Source: Microthrixaceae bacterium (GTDB lineage Bacteria > Actinomycetota > Acidimicrobiia > Acidimicrobiales > Microtrichaceae). Taken from it: 64,000 nucleotides of DNA. Shown one piece after another: positions 63,223 to 64,000 of the stretch (positions are counted from its first letter, which is position 1; the number at the start of each line of letters is the position of its first letter). The notes beneath the pieces were generated by a model, which was given only the letters and a program-made list of their open reading frames with translations, had not been told where the DNA came from and made no database searches. The translations under genes were made by a program, and so were the position numbers. The stretch is from NCBI GenBank assembly GCA_020845705.1, contig JADLFH010000035.1, positions 62,001 to 126,000 of the forward strand, written 5' to 3'.

Positions 63223-64000
63223 TCAGTCGGTCGCCGCAGCGTCGGCCGCTGTGGTGCTCTCGGCCTCGGCAACTTCCGCGGCCTCGGCAACTTCCGCGGC
63301 CTCGGCAACTTCCGCGGCCTCGGCAACTTCCGCGACCTCGGCGCCCCCTACGGGAGGCTGGGCGGTGGCAGCGGCCACGCGGGCCTCGCGCTCGGCAGCA
63401 GCGAGTGACGCCTGGCGGCGCGCCTCGGCCTGCTCGCGGTGCTTCTCGGCCTCCTCCTCTGCGGTACGCGGGCGGGGCTGCTCGTAGCCGAGGCGCTTGG
63501 AGCGGATCAGCCGACCTTCCTCGACCGCCTCGCAGATCACCCGGGCCATGAGGCTTCCGGAGCGGATCGCGTCGTCGTTGCCGGGGATGACGTACTGGAT
63601 GACGTCGGGATCGCAGTTCGTGTCGACCACCGCGACGATCGGCAGGCCCAACTTGTTGGCCTCGGTGACCGCGATGTCTTCCTTCTTGGTGTCGAGGATG
63701 AACACCGCGTCGGGCAGTTTCTCGAGGTTGCGGATGCCGCCGAGGTTCCGCTCCAGCTTCTCGAGCTCACGGCCGAGTAGGAGCGCTTCCTTCTTGGGCA
63801 TGATCTCGAACTCACCGGAGTCCCGCATGCGCTGGTAATCCTTCATCTTGCCGACGCGCTTCGAGATCGTCTCGAAGTTCGTGAGCATGCCGCCGAGCCA
63901 GCGCTGGTTCACATAGGGCATCCCGCACTTCTCGGCGTAGCCCTGGACGCTGGTCTGCGCCTGGCGCTTGGTACCGATGAACAGGATCGAGCCACCGTCG
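63223..64000 (-). CDS. rpsB: Ribosomal protein S2, 5' end beyond the window
   Basis: The visible part is the last 258 residues; the start lies to the right of base 64000. S2 stretches visible include GSILFIGTKRQAQ, PYVNQRWLGGMLTNF, DAVFILDTKKEDIAVTEA and LGLPIVAVVDTNCDPD. After the S2 core comes a charged helix (RTAEEEAEKHREQAEARR), then a Glu/Ala/Val tail. In the tail, four exact 18 bp repeats (63263-63334) encode AEVAEA units. Such acidic tails occur on S2 of some actinobacteria, and here the repeat is perfect at DNA level. Confidence 0.96.
   Translation of the reverse strand, partial: DGGSILFIGTKRQAQTSVQGYAEKCGMPYVNQRWLGGMLTNFETISKRVGKMKDYQRMRDSGEFEIMPKKEALLLGRELEKLERNLGGIRNLEKLPDAVFILDTKKEDIAVTEANKLGLPIVAVVDTNCDPDVIQYVIPGNDDAIRSGSLMARVICEAVEEGRLIRSKRLGYEQPRPRTAEEEAEKHREQAEARRQASLAAAEREARVAAATAQPPVGGAEVAEVAEAAEVAEAAEVAEAAEVAEAESTTAADAAATD
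63263..63334. repeat. Four perfect 18 bp tandem repeats inside rpsB
   Basis: The unit GCCTCGGCAACTTCCGCG repeats four times without change (63263, 63281, 63299, 63317), with a partial fifth copy after. It is in frame and adds six residues per unit to the S2 tail. Perfect identity suggests recent slippage. Confidence 0.9.

Noticed and set aside
63263-63334. CRISPR-like direct repeats
   Set aside because: They are contiguous 18 bp in-frame coding repeats within rpsB.

Overview
The window is high-GC DNA packed with housekeeping genes and looks like a chromosomal segment of an actinobacterium (Actinomycetota). Acidimicrobiia is my best guess, inferred from gene order, not from any search. The supporting signs are the actinobacterial DapD type, LexA boxes of the GAAC-N4-GTTC form, frequent GTG/TTG starts, many 1-4 nt start/stop overlaps, the order rpsB-tsf-pyrH-frr-cdsA-dxr-rseP-ispG, rimP-nusA-ylxR-infB-ylxP-rbfA-truB-ribF, rpsO-pnp-M16-dapB, dapA-rnj-ftsK and cinA-recA-miaB-miaA-dapF-hflX-lexA. 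I see no rRNA, tRNA, CRISPR, insertion sequence, integrase or prophage. No stretch above 300 bases lacks a gene. The longest non-coding gaps are 59162-59414, 39522-39747, 30613-30824 and 12771-12945, and all of them carry repeats or regulatory signals described below.

Layout, left to right. 1-1433: a truncated gene tail, then the SOS module: a LysM membrane protein divergent from lexA, with three perfect LexA boxes spaced 24 bp apart and a fourth weaker one between them. 1488-9244: dapD, a GGDEF protein, a proline-rich membrane protein, dapE, dapC, hflX, dapF. 9249-12944: miaA, miaB and recA, recA with a LexA box between its -35 and -10. 12946-17309: a LysR regulator, a small ORF, cinA, pgsA, rimO. 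17351-25094: an SMP-30-like protein, a lipoprotein of unknown family, ftsK, RNase J, dapA and a probable wHTH protein. 25137-30612: a secreted DUF1501/DUF1800 pair, a ferritin-like di-iron protein and two tandem TetR regulators. 30825-34093: SURF1, an acyl-CoA synthetase and a DedA-like membrane protein. 34097-43979: dapB, enoyl-CoA hydratase, M16 peptidase, pnp, rpsO, an alpha/beta hydrolase, ribF, truB, rbfA, ylxP. 43987-50463: infB, ylxR, nusA, rimP, proS. 50515-55154: a GH1 glycosidase divergent from an E2-E1 2-oxoacid dehydrogenase pair. 55218-64000: ispG, rseP, dxr, cdsA, frr, pyrH, tsf and the 3' part of rpsB.

Functional themes. Six steps of the succinylase diaminopimelate/lysine route (dapA, B, D, C, E, F) lie within 33 kb, interleaved with tRNA modification (miaA, miaB), ribosome maturation and modification (rimO, rimP, rbfA), translation factors (infB, tsf, frr), RNA decay (pnp, rnj) and envelope or isoprenoid synthesis (cdsA, pgsA, dxr, ispG).

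The most unusual signals are: (1) a bipartite sigma-28-like motif, ACTCAAGTCG-N13-GCCGATGT, placed exactly 7 nt before the start codons of the unknown lipoprotein gene and of the DUF1800 gene, implying leaderless transcripts from an alternative sigma factor; (2) ylxR, whose only sensible start is an ATA codon overlapping the nusA stop and preceded by an ideal Shine-Dalgarno; (3) a dispersed palindromic repeat with TGCCTCA/TGAGGCA arms in two intergenic regions 28 kb apart; (4) a G-run tandem repeat in the SURF1 leader; and (5) a near-continuous hairpin between recA and miaB that buries the miaB start.
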